Made by a program: the position numbers and the translations under genes. From Maricaulis maris (GTDB lineage Bacteria > Pseudomonadota > Alphaproteobacteria > Caulobacterales > Maricaulaceae), in contig NZ_RBIM01000006.1 of assembly GCF_003634045.1 (NCBI RefSeq), positions 1 through 64,000 of the forward strand: a DNA stretch of 64,000 bases. Reading direction: 5' to 3'. Positions 16,625 through 25,059 of the stretch are shown here, one piece after another; the first letter of the stretch is position 1, and each line of letters opens with the position of its first letter. The notes under the pieces were generated by a model. It was not told the DNA's origin, did no database searches, and worked only from the letters and a program-made list of their open reading frames with translations.

Positions 16625-18280
16625 CTATCGCGCGCCAGCGCGGCTATCGGTGCCGCGCTCTTCCGAGCGCGGATCATCGGTGGGGCCGGAGACGGCCAGG
16701 ATTTCACGCAGGCTGACCGGGACTTCACCGCGCCGCTCGAGACGGCGACGGAAACGGCGGTTGTCTTCGATCACATCATCGGGATCATTGCCGTCTTCCA
16801 TCGCGATCTGTTCGAGCGAGGAAGACAGATTGGCCGCACGCAGGGCACCGCCTTGCGGCTCCTTGACGGGATCCACATGACCACGCGGCGGGCCGATCCA
16901 CTCGCCACGCACATAGGCGCCCGGCTCATCCCAGAAGTCCGGCGCATTCACCGGCAGGGGCAGGCGCCCGGCGTAGAAAGCTTCCTCGAACACACACATG
17001 GCCAGCGGTGTGGCGAACTTCTTCGCGACCAGGGCGCGATCGACTTCAACGTCGCGCCAGGCCTCATTCAGGCTCATCCGACCAGATGAATAATTGTGGC
17101 GCGTAAAATCGCCGGTGACCATTTCGATGGTCCCGCCACCGCCGGCGGCGACCTGTGCCGCCAGCGAGAACACGAAGTCGGCATAGCCATCAGCCTTGCG
17201 GCCTTCCGTGTTCCATTCCAGGCGCTCGCCCGGGAAGGGCTGGATAACCTTGGAGCCACCGACCGCGATGCCGGCCGTCTCATAATACTGATTGCGCAGA
17301 TCGAGCAGCGCATTGGCTTGCTTGTCGTCGCCGAAAAGCTCGGCCAGATAGTCGCCTCCCATCTCGGAAGAAAAGCTGGCGACGACCAGGGCGTTGATCA
17401 CCTTCGAGCGCAGCTCTGCATCCGTGTAGGCCTCCAGAGTCTTGAGGCGGCGCAGGCTGGCGACAAGGTCGGAAACGCCGCGGTGCTGGCCTGCCCGCTT
17501 TTTGTCGAACAGATGGATGACGCGCGGGCGCCCCCAAGGTTCGCGCGCGGGGTAGTAATCGGTCTGAAGGCCCTTGAACGAGCCGGAGACATCGGCGGGA
17601 TGGCCGCGTGTCACATGATAGCCGGCTGTCCGCCCATCTTCTTCCAGCGCCACGCCACCGCGCAGCGTGTCACTGTCTGGCCGGCCCATCGGGTTTGCCA
17701 GGCGATCGGGATCGATCAGGTGAAGACAAGTGCCGTATTTGAAGCGGCCTATCCGATCCTCTTCCTCCCGGAAGCAGACCAGGCCAACAGCCTCGCCATC
17801 AATGATCCGGTGGCGAACCGCCAAGCCAAGCATCAGATCGAAATCCAGCTCGCTTTCCCAGTCGCACCGAAACAGCGGATCTTCCGCCCAGCGCCGCCAT
17901 TCGCGCTTGAGCGCATCTATCAGCGCATCAAATCGGGCCTCGTCGGCCTCGTCTTCCAGGTTGAAGCCGAGCGCCTCGGCATCGGGACGCGGCTTGAAGA
18001 TCCAGCCCCACCCAACTTCCAGCGCCTTGCGGCGACGAACCATCGACGCAGCCATTGGATCATTGCGAACGCTGTCGCGAATGCCCGCGACGGCGGACAA
18101 GCGGTTGTGAAGCCAGTCACGGTCCGCCGAGCCGCGTGAGCGCTGAATCCCGCCCAATGCCTGGTCGAGCGGATCGGCAGCGCGATAGGCGGGCCGGTAC
18201 TGTTCCGTCAGCGTGCCGGTCGAGGCCGGCTGCACACGCCGGGAACCGGCCTGGACGCGAACGCGGGGGCGCTGCTTCAT
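16625..18280 (-). CDS. Portal protein (lambda gpB family)
   Basis: The protein is 551 residues (lambda gpB is 533). Typical motifs are an N-terminal RAADPLDQALGGIQRSRGSADRDW, RRRKALEVGWGW, the central DGEAVGLVCFREEED, then HLIDPDRLANP, VIHLFDKKRAGQHRGVSDL and RMSLNEAWRDVEV. The dodecameric portal forms the DNA channel at one capsid vertex and is the docking point for terminase and connectors. It overlaps the gpW-like gene by four bases, and the protease gene follows after 8 bp. Confidence 0.93.
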   Translation of the reverse strand: MKQRPRVRVQAGSRRVQPASTGTLTEQYRPAYRAADPLDQALGGIQRSRGSADRDWLHNRLSAVAGIRDSVRNDPMAASMVRRRKALEVGWGWIFKPRPDAEALGFNLEDEADEARFDALIDALKREWRRWAEDPLFRCDWESELDFDLMLGLAVRHRIIDGEAVGLVCFREEEDRIGRFKYGTCLHLIDPDRLANPMGRPDSDTLRGGVALEEDGRTAGYHVTRGHPADVSGSFKGLQTDYYPAREPWGRPRVIHLFDKKRAGQHRGVSDLVASLRRLKTLEAYTDAELRSKVINALVVASFSSEMGGDYLAELFGDDKQANALLDLRNQYYETAGIAVGGSKVIQPFPGERLEWNTEGRKADGYADFVFSLAAQVAAGGGGTIEMVTGDFTRHNYSSGRMSLNEAWRDVEVDRALVAKKFATPLAMCVFEEAFYAGRLPLPVNAPDFWDEPGAYVRGEWIGPPRGHVDPVKEPQGGALRAANLSSSLEQIAMEDGNDPDDVIEDNRRFRRRLERRGEVPVSLREILAVSGPTDDPRSEERGTDSRAGAR

Positions 18281-18525
18281 CCGACCATACCTCGCGGCGA
18301 ATAGGGCCGGTGAGGCAGCGGGTCGCCCGTGAGGCGCGCACGCTCGACGGTGAGGGTGTGCAGGCGCTGTTTCAGTGCCTTCTCGGTGGCCGAGAAGTTC
18401 GAACCGAATTGGATCTCGCGGTCGCCATGCTTCAGCCCCTGCGGCCGGGTGCCCAGCAGCAGCTTGTCGTACGCCGCCTGAAACGTCGCGATATCTGCAT
18501 CGATCTCTTCGAGCGGGCGCGGCAT
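18277..18525 (-). CDS. gpW-like head completion protein
   Basis: The protein is 82 residues and begins MPRPLEEIDADIATFQAAYD. The pattern (helix, then a small beta hairpin with REIQFGSNFSATEKALKQRL, a second helix, and a basic tail RPYSPRGMVG) matches lambda gpW (68 residues), which binds the portal and prepares it for tail attachment. It lies between terminase and portal genes as in lambda and is coupled to portal by an ATGA junction. The longer in-frame extension to 18702 is rejected because it lacks conserved sequence and reads through the palindromic spacer. Confidence 0.75.
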   Translation of the reverse strand: MPRPLEEIDADIATFQAAYDKLLLGTRPQGLKHGDREIQFGSNFSATEKALKQRLHTLTVERARLTGDPLPHRPYSPRGMVG

Positions 18526-18622
18526 GGGCGTCTCCTGATTTATGAGTGAAAGCGGCGGGACGCCATATCGCGCTGGCGTCCCGCCTCTTCGCGGCTGGCT
18601 GGAGAGATGCCGCGAAGACGAA

Positions 18623-18645
18623 GCCACCGAACGGCGTTCGGTGGC
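18623..18645. repeat. 23-bp near-perfect palindrome (copy of the dispersed CGAACGSCGTTCG element)
   Basis: The arms GCCACCGAACG and CGTTCGGTGGC flank a single central base in the non-coding gap between the zinc-ribbon gene and the gpW-like gene. There is no T-run, so it is not a normal intrinsic terminator. It is the longest-armed copy of a short palindrome found at least six times in the prophage. Confidence 0.85.
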
Positions 18646-18656
18646 GTGTGTTGGTG

Positions 18657-18854
18657 TCAGTTGACGTGAATGCGCGACCACGTCTCGCCGCAATCGGAGC
18701 AACGCAACGCCTCGACCTTCAAGCCGCCTCGGCGGGTTCCGGCAACCATGCGGGGAACCGCGTCACAGCGCCCATTAAGGCAACCCATCAACGCGCGGTC
18801 ATTCTCGTCACGCTTCGCCACGGCGTCTTCAATTCGGCGTGTCGATGCTGGCAT
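18657..18854 (-). CDS. Small putative zinc-ribbon protein
   Basis: The protein is 65 residues and begins MPASTRRIEDAVAKRDE. Two Cys pairs (CLNGRC near residues 34-39 and CSDC near 55-58) about 15 residues apart suggest a small metal-binding ribbon. It lies between the terminase large subunit and the gpW-like gene. The ATG at 18854 follows an AGGA ribosome site. A longer frame up to 19130 overlaps terminase and is not used. No family name is recognised. Confidence 0.5.
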   Translation of the reverse strand: MPASTRRIEDAVAKRDENDRALMGCLNGRCDAVPRMVAGTRRGGLKVEALRCSDCGETWSRIHVN

Positions 18855-18891
18855 GCGTGCGTCCTGTTGCTGGGTGGCTAAGGCGCCGGTG

Positions 18892-21057
18892 TCAGCCCGC
18901 CCGATTTGCGGCCGCCATGGCGGCCAGAGCCGAGGGCAGATCCGATGACTTGCGAGCGGCTGCGCCACTGTTGGCGGCGGCTTCGGGTGCCCGGCGTTGC
19001 TGGTCGAACAGATCGCGCTGGGCCACGTCGAGAATGTCGCGGATCCGCTCCTCACGGGCGATCCAGTCTTCCAGCGTCCATGAACCGCGATCGCCTGGTG
19101 CACGGGCGCCCAGATAGCAAATGCCGGCAAAGCTGTAGATGTCGCAGTCGAAGAGGTGGTTTTCTTCTCCGGTTCGCACCTTCCAGGTGCGCACCATCAG
19201 CCCATCAGTCTTGCGGCGGGCGCTGTGCAGATACTCCGACGTGAGCTGACGGCACAGCGCTTCGTCCGCGTTCATCGGTAGCCAGCAATAACCCTTCGGG
19301 ACACCGGTCTCGTCAATCGCGCGATTGGCCGTCGTACGGCCATAGCGCGCCACGACGGCCGCCTTGGCCGACCAAGTTGAGACGTGCCACACGCGCGGGC
19401 CGAACTTCTTCTTTTTCCCGTTCTTGCCGACCTCGGTCCGCCGGGCCAGCTTGATGATGTCGGTGCCCCAACCCGGATCGCCATTAACGGCGATTGCGAG
19501 GGGGCGGCGGCCGACCCAGGCCTTGGCCGCGTCTGTGTTGTAATTGGTGTCGACCACCTCGACATCGAACGGCACGCGATTTCCGCCCGGCAGAGGCGCG
19601 CCACGTTCGGCGATCTTGTCCAGTTCTTTCCAGGCGCCCTCGCCCTTGATGTCGGTCTCGCCGGGGATCAGGCCCCAATCGAGATACCATTGCTCCTCAT
19701 TGGCGTTGTAGCCCTTGGACAGCCAGTAGAGGCCGTAACTCTGCACGTCGACCGAGAGCACAAAGACGCACGGGCCATAGGCCCCCTCGCCGCGCCTGAA
19801 CCCGTCTGATCGGCAGCCGTGGAGCGCCTCCCAGGTCGGTGTCTTGGACTCGATCTTGAAGGTGCGGCCCAGCACGGTGTTGTTGAACACCTTGAGCGCT
19901 TCCGGATCGGTTCCCGCGCGATCCTCGGCCTCGGCTATCGAGTCCCAGGTTTCGGCGAAATTCATGAAGCCGGTGATCCAGTAGCCCCGATGCTTGGTCA
20001 GGTGCTTCATGTCGCGATAACGCCAGCGATCGACATCAGCAGCGGCGATTACCTTGGGCGGGGCAATAACCACACCGTCTGCATCGTGTTCCCCGTCGAA
20101 TTCGGCCGTCGGGATCCACGCGCCGGTGATCTGCATGCGCTGCTTGTCGCCGTGGCGATGCTCTGTCTTGCAAGCCGGGCAGTTAACGTGTGACCGATAG
20201 GGCGGCTTTTCCGCCCGGACAACATCCTCCCAATCAAAGTCGATGATGGCCCGGCATTCCGGCGACTTGCAGCGATGATAGAAGCGCCGACGGTCCGAAT
20301 TGCCGTAATGCTTCATGATCCGCGACGACCCTTCCAGGAGGGGTGTCGAGACGCGAAGCGTTACCGCCAGGCCGCGGCGGCGATAAGTCTTGGTGCGCTG
20401 ATGCGCGAGGTTCTCCGGGTCGCCTTCCTCGGCGGCACTGAGTTCGAAGCCGTCCAGATCGTCGAGCGCCATGAAGCGGATCGACTTTTGCCGGAGGGTC
20501 GCGGCCGAATTGGAGCCGGCTCCGACGATCCACCCACCCTTGCGGAAGCGGATTCGCTTGCCGGTGGAACCGCCCGACTTCTTGTCCGTCCGGTCTCGGA
20601 CTTCACCGCCTCGGTCTGGATCGAGCGCCGGCGTGGCGTAGACGAACGGCCACCACTTTTCCTCTGCCCAATCCTCGAACGCCCGGATGGTCGGGTGCAC
20701 CAGCATCGCCGGTGCTGCGACCGTGGACAGGAGGCCTGCCTTGAAGCTCTCCAGGATCACCGTGCCGCCAGATTGCGCGCACTTGATGACGTCCAGCTCT
20801 TCGACGCCGGAACCTACCGACAACGCCTCGATCGGCTCGTTGAGATAGGGTGCCGTGTCCGGGTCGTAAGGCCCCGGGTTTGACGACATGTCATCAAAAA
20901 CCCGGTTGTTGCAGGTCCAATCCAGCAGATTTTGCGGCGGGTCGGGCGTGATGGCCTCGCGCAACAGGCGGCCATAGGTGACCCGCTGACCGTCCAGATG
21001 CGCATCGAACTCAGGCCAGTCCGCGAACTGATCGCCCGGTGCCGAGCCGTCAGGCAT
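18892..21057 (-). CDS. Terminase large subunit (lambda GpA family)
   Basis: The protein is 721 residues. It begins with a region typical of GpA (TPDPPQNLLDWTCNNRVF, then VIKCAQSGGTVILESFKAGL as the adenine/Walker-like region). MALDDLDGFE serves as the DExx Walker B. A four-Cys zinc-binding insert follows (CKSPEC ... CPAC). The nuclease part has VLSVDVQ and later VEVVDTNYNTDAAKAW acidic residues and a late HLFDCDIYSFAG. It cuts concatemers at cos and powers packaging. It overlaps the small-subunit gene by 8 bp. The GpA type suggests cos rather than headful packaging. Confidence 0.92.
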   Translation of the reverse strand: MPDGSAPGDQFADWPEFDAHLDGQRVTYGRLLREAITPDPPQNLLDWTCNNRVFDDMSSNPGPYDPDTAPYLNEPIEALSVGSGVEELDVIKCAQSGGTVILESFKAGLLSTVAAPAMLVHPTIRAFEDWAEEKWWPFVYATPALDPDRGGEVRDRTDKKSGGSTGKRIRFRKGGWIVGAGSNSAATLRQKSIRFMALDDLDGFELSAAEEGDPENLAHQRTKTYRRRGLAVTLRVSTPLLEGSSRIMKHYGNSDRRRFYHRCKSPECRAIIDFDWEDVVRAEKPPYRSHVNCPACKTEHRHGDKQRMQITGAWIPTAEFDGEHDADGVVIAPPKVIAAADVDRWRYRDMKHLTKHRGYWITGFMNFAETWDSIAEAEDRAGTDPEALKVFNNTVLGRTFKIESKTPTWEALHGCRSDGFRRGEGAYGPCVFVLSVDVQSYGLYWLSKGYNANEEQWYLDWGLIPGETDIKGEGAWKELDKIAERGAPLPGGNRVPFDVEVVDTNYNTDAAKAWVGRRPLAIAVNGDPGWGTDIIKLARRTEVGKNGKKKKFGPRVWHVSTWSAKAAVVARYGRTTANRAIDETGVPKGYCWLPMNADEALCRQLTSEYLHSARRKTDGLMVRTWKVRTGEENHLFDCDIYSFAGICYLGARAPGDRGSWTLEDWIAREERIRDILDVAQRDLFDQQRRAPEAAANSGAAARKSSDLPSALAAMAAANRAG

Positions 21058-21784
21058 TGATCAATTCGCCCGCTTCGACCCCGTCTGCGGAGGAGCTGAC
21101 GCCGAATTCGGGCAGATCCGCCACCGACTGACCGCTGACGATTTGCTCGATCTCGACACCGATCGCCGTCAGGCGCTTGTCGATCTCCTTCTGCATTTCC
21201 CGTCGCGCCAGCGCTGGGTCATCCGGATTGGCGCGCTCGCAACACTCCGCCGCGACAGCCTGCATCGAGTCGCGCAGCCGGCGCACCGATTGGAAAAGCG
21301 CATCCTGCATGTCCTGCAGCCGGCCCAGCTCCCCCATTTTTTCGCGGACCCGCATTTCGCGTTCACGCACTGCCAACCATTTGTCGCGAGCAACTGCTTC
21401 GGCAGCGCTCTGCTTGAACGGGTCGGCCTGGGGCGCGGGCTTGGCAGGCTCGGGAACCTCGTCAGGCGACGGTGCATCAGTTTCCGGCTCGAACAGCCCC
21501 TCCGCCTCGGCGGACGAACGGCGTTCGGTGGACGCCGCTGCACCAGGCGCAAGCCGCTTCAACGGGTTTGAATTGCCGGTTCGGCGCGCGTCACTCGCCA
21601 GGGCGTCGATCACGCGCTTGCCAGTGACCGGGCAGTCCGCAAACACGATGTGCCCGTCCCGGCTATTCCACATCGACGCGGCCTGGCGGGTCACCCCGCG
21701 CGCTTCGCCATAGCTCGAAAGCGATTTGAAATAGGCCGGTTCACCATTCTCGAGGGATCGCGCGAGCAGCGGAGTGTCAGGCAT
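21050..21784 (-). CDS. Putative terminase small subunit
   Basis: The protein is 244 residues. The N-terminal 60 residues (YFKSLSSYGEARGVTRQAASMWNSRDG) look like a winged or HTH DNA-binding domain. The middle is low-complexity Pro/Ala/Glu, and residues 130-210 form a long charged helix for oligomerisation. This plan and the position directly upstream of and overlapping the large subunit fit Nu1-like small terminases that bind cos. The ribosome site is weak at the ATG. An AGGAGG lies about 40 bp upstream, too far to serve it. The gene contains one copy of the CGAACG element. Confidence 0.65.
   Translation of the reverse strand: MPDTPLLARSLENGEPAYFKSLSSYGEARGVTRQAASMWNSRDGHIVFADCPVTGKRVIDALASDARRTGNSNPLKRLAPGAAASTERRSSAEAEGLFEPETDAPSPDEVPEPAKPAPQADPFKQSAAEAVARDKWLAVREREMRVREKMGELGRLQDMQDALFQSVRRLRDSMQAVAAECCERANPDDPALARREMQKEIDKRLTAIGVEIEQIVSGQSVADLPEFGVSSSADGVEAGELINA
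21515..21527. repeat. Dispersed palindrome CGAACGGCGTTCG inside the terminase small-subunit gene
   Basis: It encodes Glu-Arg-Arg-Ser in STERRSSA. The reading frame is the same as in the other coding copies. Confidence 0.8.
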
Positions 21785-21862
21785 CGTGTGTGAAACAGGC
21801 CACCGGCCGGCCGGGTGGAGCCTCCTAAATCGGTTGAAACGTCAACGAGACAAGGCCAAAGC

Positions 21863-21877
21863 GTCAACAATGTTGAC
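21863..21877. promoter_or_regulatory. Palindromic putative operator GTCAACA-A-TGTTGAC
   Basis: The two seven-base arms are perfect around a single central A. Further GTCAAC half-sites occur 22 bp to the left and about 200 bp to the right. It could bind a phage regulator or the terminase small subunit. The sequence is seen; the ligand is unknown. Confidence 0.5.
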
Positions 21878-21912
21878 CGGCCCTGTGTGTTCAAAAGCCA
21901 CGCGCTGAGATG

Positions 21913-21926
21913 CCCCGTATACGGGG
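21913..21926. repeat. Perfect 14-bp palindrome CCCCGTATACGGGG
   Basis: This is a perfect two-fold symmetric site without a loop, in the gap before the terminase genes. Its symmetry and location make it a candidate for terminase cutting or binding, but the cohesive-end sequence cannot be determined from sequence alone. Confidence 0.5.
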
Positions 21927-21977
21927 AAAGGCCAGGAAGGACCCGCTAAGCGTCTGATTTTGCTGGAATGGGGCATG

Positions 21978-22011
21978 AAAAGGCCCCGCGCCGGGTGTCC
22001 GGGCGGGGCCT
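21978..22011 (-). terminator. Intrinsic terminator at the end of the early leftward operon
   Basis: The stem is AGGCCCCGC / GCGGGGCCT with a 13-base GC-rich loop, followed on the minus strand by TTTTC. It would stop transcription coming from the replication genes before the terminase genes, implying that late genes have their own promoter or use antitermination. Confidence 0.7.
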
Positions 22012-22072
22012 GCCGAGGCGCAGTGACCTCATCTAAGCCAGATTGACATCACATAACCCGGTAGGATGTCAA

Positions 22073-22867
22073 CTAGCGTCGGACAAAATGTTGACAGAGT
22101 GCGCCCAGCCCCTGCTTGAGAAGCAAGCGCCTGCTGGCCTTGGCCTCGTTTTCGCCCTTCAATATCGCGTACTCGCCGAGGCTGAAATCATCGAGCGGCT
22201 GGCCACCATCGAGACAGACCCAGTCCACTATCCGACGAATCACCCGCCCCCAGACCGGCACGATCGACGATGTGACCAGTGCCAGCTCCGCCGCCTTGAA
22301 TTGTTCCGCCGCCTTCAAGCGATGGATCAGGGCCAGCTCGGTTGACCCGCCGCCCCCACCATCGACGCGAATGTCAGCCGGGTCGCGACCGGCCCCACCG
22401 ACCAGCAAGCTGTCGCGCAGTGAGGCGTAATCCGCCGCCGCGAGCATATCTTCCCGGCTGATCACGCCCGCCCGTCCATTGCCCGGGCGCCAGAGCTTGA
22501 GCACATGGACATTCGGCGCCAGCACGCGCATCACACCGTCCGTGATATCGAGACCCCGCACCGCCGCTGTATAGCTGTCGACATCGGCAAACCGGACAGA
22601 CCGCCCCAGCTGCTTGAGCGCCTCGAACTGCAGCGCCTGGCGATCCTGCGCGGCTTGAACCTCTGGCGACTGGTCCTCTTCCGCCTTGCGCTTGGCCGCA
22701 TACTTGGCCTTGGCCTCTCGCTTCTCCGCCTGGTCAACCTCGAACGCGGCCCAGCTGGAGAAGCCCCGCGCCTTGGCGATCTCATCCCGCCCGCTGGCAT
22801 CATCCAGCCGCTTGCGCTGGCTTGCCTGTCCACTGATCATTTCTGGGGATGCGGTGAGCTTACCCAT
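22073..22867 (-). CDS. Phage protein with a DUF6456-like C-terminal region
   Basis: The protein is 264 residues and begins MGKLTASPEMISGQ. The first 90 residues are highly charged helix (KREAKAKYAAKRKAEED). The C-terminal part (HRLKAAEQFKAAELAL, then GRVIRRIVDWVCLDG and SRRLLLKQGLGALCQHF) resembles the alphaproteobacterial DUF6456 pattern, which is helical and possibly DNA-binding. It is the last gene of the early operon, coupled by overlap to the replication initiator, and is followed by a terminator. Its function is unknown; a late-gene regulator is one possibility. An in-frame extension to 22951 is not used. Confidence 0.6.
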   Translation of the reverse strand: MGKLTASPEMISGQASQRKRLDDASGRDEIAKARGFSSWAAFEVDQAEKREAKAKYAAKRKAEEDQSPEVQAAQDRQALQFEALKQLGRSVRFADVDSYTAAVRGLDITDGVMRVLAPNVHVLKLWRPGNGRAGVISREDMLAAADYASLRDSLLVGGAGRDPADIRVDGGGGGSTELALIHRLKAAEQFKAAELALVTSSIVPVWGRVIRRIVDWVCLDGGQPLDDFSLGEYAILKGENEAKASRRLLLKQGLGALCQHFVRR

Positions 22868-24113
22868 GGGCGGTCTCCGTTGCAGGTACATGTCGCTCGA
22901 CAAGCGGTAGGGGTTTGATTTCAGGGTTCCATCCCAGCGCCTTGATGGCACCGATAAACACGCGCCCGACCTCCCGACTCGACATGCCGGTAGAGCGCAC
23001 GGCCCACTTGAAATCAGGGTCAGGGATCAGAACGAAACCATCTTCGCAGCAGGGCGCGAGATCAGTCTCCGAGCGCCCACATTCGATGGCTTGGTCAAAT
23101 AACTGCCCCAGCTCACCCACAGGCGGATTGTAGGGCATGGTGATCTCGGCCGTGAGGCGCGCCCAGTGCGCTTCAGTGCAGATTTGGACGCGACTACCCG
23201 AAGCATCGACAACCCCCTTGCCTAGCCCACGCAAGCGATCGCGGAGCGCTTGGGCATCTGCATGCATCGCAAAGATCATATTCCAACGCACAAAACCGCG
23301 CTCGATATAGGCCCTCACATCCATCTTCGCGGAATGCGTTGCTGCTTCGGCGCTGCCGAGCAGCTCGTTCAGCTGCCGAGTCACGTCCTGCTTCGCCTTG
23401 GCGTCATGCAGTGCTGTGGCCAGCTGAATATCCGGATTGAACCAGACGCCGGTCACCCGCTCGCCTCGCACCATCCGGCGCGCGCTGGTTCTCATAGAAC
23501 TCTTATCGATAAAAGAATCGACTCTGTTGTGATCGCAGTAGTCACACCCCCTGTGACCACAGTAGTCACACCCCCCCTGTGACGTCTCGATCACACCCCC
23601 CCCTGTGACGTCTCGATCACAAGGGGTATCGTCCAGCCCTTCACTGCCTTGCAAATCGGCAAGATCACCCGACAGATCGGACGCATCTGCCTGCGAGTCC
23701 GATTCGGCGTCGTCATTGACCTGCCCGACGTGATCCGCTTCACGCTCCTGGCTACTTGGAATATGGGCGCGACGCCGCTTGTAGGTTGGCGATTCTAGAC
23801 GCTCCCCTTCCGGGCCATAGGGCGGGTCCAACACCACGCGATAACACAGCAGCCCAGCCAGTTGGGCATATTGATTTCGGCTCTCATAAACCTCGACCCA
23901 ACCCAGCTCTTCCAGCTTGTTCAACGCTCGATTCACGGTCTCCCGCGCCAATCCCGCCTTGCGCGCGATCTTCTGCTGATTGGTGTCGGTCGCCCAGCCG
24001 TGCTTGTTCGTGCACGTTCCCAGGCCACACAAAACACGCAGGTGGGTCAGCGTCATTCGTTTCTCAGCGACGTCATCAAGCGCCGCCGCGGGGATCACCG
24101 ACAACCGGCTCAT
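22860..24113 (-). CDS. Winged-helix replication initiator-like protein
   Basis: The protein is 417 residues and begins MSRLSVIPAAALDDVAEK. Residues 18-95 form a wHTH domain (MTLTHLRVLCGLGTCTNKHGWATDTNQQKIARKAGL then RETVNRALNKLEELGWVEV), like lambda O or GntR-type replication proteins. An acidic linker follows, then a segment encoded by four DNA iterons, then a C-terminal domain (about residues 215-410). An initiator gene that contains its own origin repeats is the lambda O arrangement. It lies downstream of helicase and nuclease genes. No lambda P or DnaC homologue was seen. Confidence 0.7.
   Translation of the reverse strand: MSRLSVIPAAALDDVAEKRMTLTHLRVLCGLGTCTNKHGWATDTNQQKIARKAGLARETVNRALNKLEELGWVEVYESRNQYAQLAGLLCYRVVLDPPYGPEGERLESPTYKRRRAHIPSSQEREADHVGQVNDDAESDSQADASDLSGDLADLQGSEGLDDTPCDRDVTGGGVIETSQGGCDYCGHRGCDYCDHNRVDSFIDKSSMRTSARRMVRGERVTGVWFNPDIQLATALHDAKAKQDVTRQLNELLGSAEAATHSAKMDVRAYIERGFVRWNMIFAMHADAQALRDRLRGLGKGVVDASGSRVQICTEAHWARLTAEITMPYNPPVGELGQLFDQAIECGRSETDLAPCCEDGFVLIPDPDFKWAVRSTGMSSREVGRVFIGAIKALGWNPEIKPLPLVERHVPATETAHG
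23528..23621. repeat. Four iterons, candidate replication origin inside the initiator gene
   Basis: There are four imperfect palindromes of 18-19 bp, TGTGA...TCACA, at 23528, 23552, 23578 and 23604, separated by runs of 5-8 C. The first two share TGTGAYC-N5-GTAGTCACA; the last two are identical to each other. The 24-26 bp spacing is about 2.5 helical turns. This is comparable to the iterons in lambda O. Confidence 0.75.
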
Positions 24114-24556
24114 GACCGACCCTCCGCCGCTACCACAGCGGCACGAAGCGCCTGCAACAGCGCTGCATCCCGAATTGGTCTCGGCCCGCCAGGGCATTCG
24201 GCCGGCAAGGATTGATCAAACACCACCGCGTGGCGAACGGGACGAACAAACCCGAAATAGCCGCCACCACCGTTTGAGCGCCGCTGTCGCCCCACTTTCA
24301 CCACCCCGACATAGCCACCAGGTGTCGGCAGGTCGCACTGGCTCTTTGGTAAAAAGGGTGGCGGGTGCAGACGCCGGACGCTCCGGTAATCCTCATCGCA
24401 CAAGCGATAATTGTCGCAGCACGGAACGTACAAGGCGACCCAGCCGGCGTAGCCATTCTCGCCCTGCGGCAACGGGCAACCGTGAAGCGCCAGTTGCGCC
24501 CAAACGGCCTTCACTGACATGCTCCACATCACACCAATTTCGTCGCTCTTGTTCAC
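24110..24556 (-). CDS. Phage protein of unknown function
   Basis: The protein is 148 residues. It begins at a GTG that overlaps the upstream stop as GTGA, and ends four bases into the initiator gene. It contains several Cys and aromatic residues (YVPCCDNYRLCDEDYRSVRRL) and a Gly-rich stretch (SNGGGGYFGFVRPVRH). The tight coupling on both sides supports it as a real gene. No family is recognised. Confidence 0.55.
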   Translation of the reverse strand: MNKSDEIGVMWSMSVKAVWAQLALHGCPLPQGENGYAGWVALYVPCCDNYRLCDEDYRSVRRLHPPPFLPKSQCDLPTPGGYVGVVKVGRQRRSNGGGGYFGFVRPVRHAVVFDQSLPAECPGGPRPIRDAALLQALRAAVVAAEGRS

Positions 24557-25059
24557 GCGCCGCCCCCCGCCTGCATCTGCAATCCTCGATAAGCCCGCGT
24601 CCCGGGCGGGATGCGGCGGTGCTGGATCGGTCCCGTCGCCGGCGATCCCTCGAACCGCACAGCGGCGCGGAACGGCGCCTGTTGCGCCGGGTGGATGGCC
24701 AGCCGATCAGCCATCCGCAGCAGCCCGCCATCGGGCCGTGTCAGGATCCAGCCCCAAGCGCCCAGCGCCCGGTCCAGACCCGCCGCCAGGGCGGCCACAG
24801 CGCGCGCCACGCCGCCCGCCTGCCCCCATCCCCCCGGCAGTCCCGCATCAAGGCTCACAGCCGCCTCGCACAGCGCCACAGGGCCGCGCGCCAGGCAGAC
24901 AGCCAGCACGGCTTGCGCGCGGTCGAGACCCCACTCAAACGGCACACAGGGCGCCGCCGGGTCCGCCGCCAGCAGGGCGTGCTGCAGCCGCGCCTCAAGG
25001 TCCGTGATCCGGTCGCGCAAGAGGGTGTCGAACACATCGCGGGTGCGAGGCTCACTCAT
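24553..25059 (-). CDS. Phage protein of unknown function, Ala/Arg-rich
   Basis: The protein is 168 residues and begins MSEPRTRDVFDTLLRDRITDLEARL. It is largely helical with a hydrophobic Ala/Gly-rich middle (GGVARAVAALAAGLDRALGAWGW) that is not long or hydrophobic enough to call a membrane span. Its start overlaps the upstream gene by 8 bp. The in-frame extension to 25230 reads into the upstream gene and is not used. No family is recognised. Confidence 0.5.
   Translation of the reverse strand: MSEPRTRDVFDTLLRDRITDLEARLQHALLAADPAAPCVPFEWGLDRAQAVLAVCLARGPVALCEAAVSLDAGLPGGWGQAGGVARAVAALAAGLDRALGAWGWILTRPDGGLLRMADRLAIHPAQQAPFRAAVRFEGSPATGPIQHRRIPPGTRAYRGLQMQAGGGA

Larger units (their letters stand above)
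21785..22072. other. Non-coding gap upstream of terminase: candidate cos/control region
   Basis: No gene is supported in these 288 bp. The gap holds several GTCAAC/GTTGAC half-sites (21841, 21863, 21872, 22066 and 22091, the last just inside the next gene), a 15-bp palindrome at 21863-21877, a 14-bp perfect palindrome at 21913-21926 and a minus-strand terminator at 21978-22011. Its location next to the small terminase gene is where cos lies in lambda-like phages, and a late promoter is expected here too. These roles are inferred. Confidence 0.5.

Noticed and set aside
18623-18645. Intrinsic terminator
   Set aside because: The 23-bp dyad has no T-run on either strand, and its core recurs inside coding genes, so it is listed as a repeat element.
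1-21784. Gene transfer agent cluster
   Set aside because: The tail end resembles gene-transfer-agent order, but the capsid, portal, protease and terminase are lambda-like (gpE, gpB, gpC, GpA). Integrase, repressor and replication genes are also present, so this is a true prophage.
23528-23621. CRISPR-like short repeat array
   Set aside because: Only four units are present, with 5-8 base C-run separators instead of variable spacers, inside a coding gene. They fit iterons.
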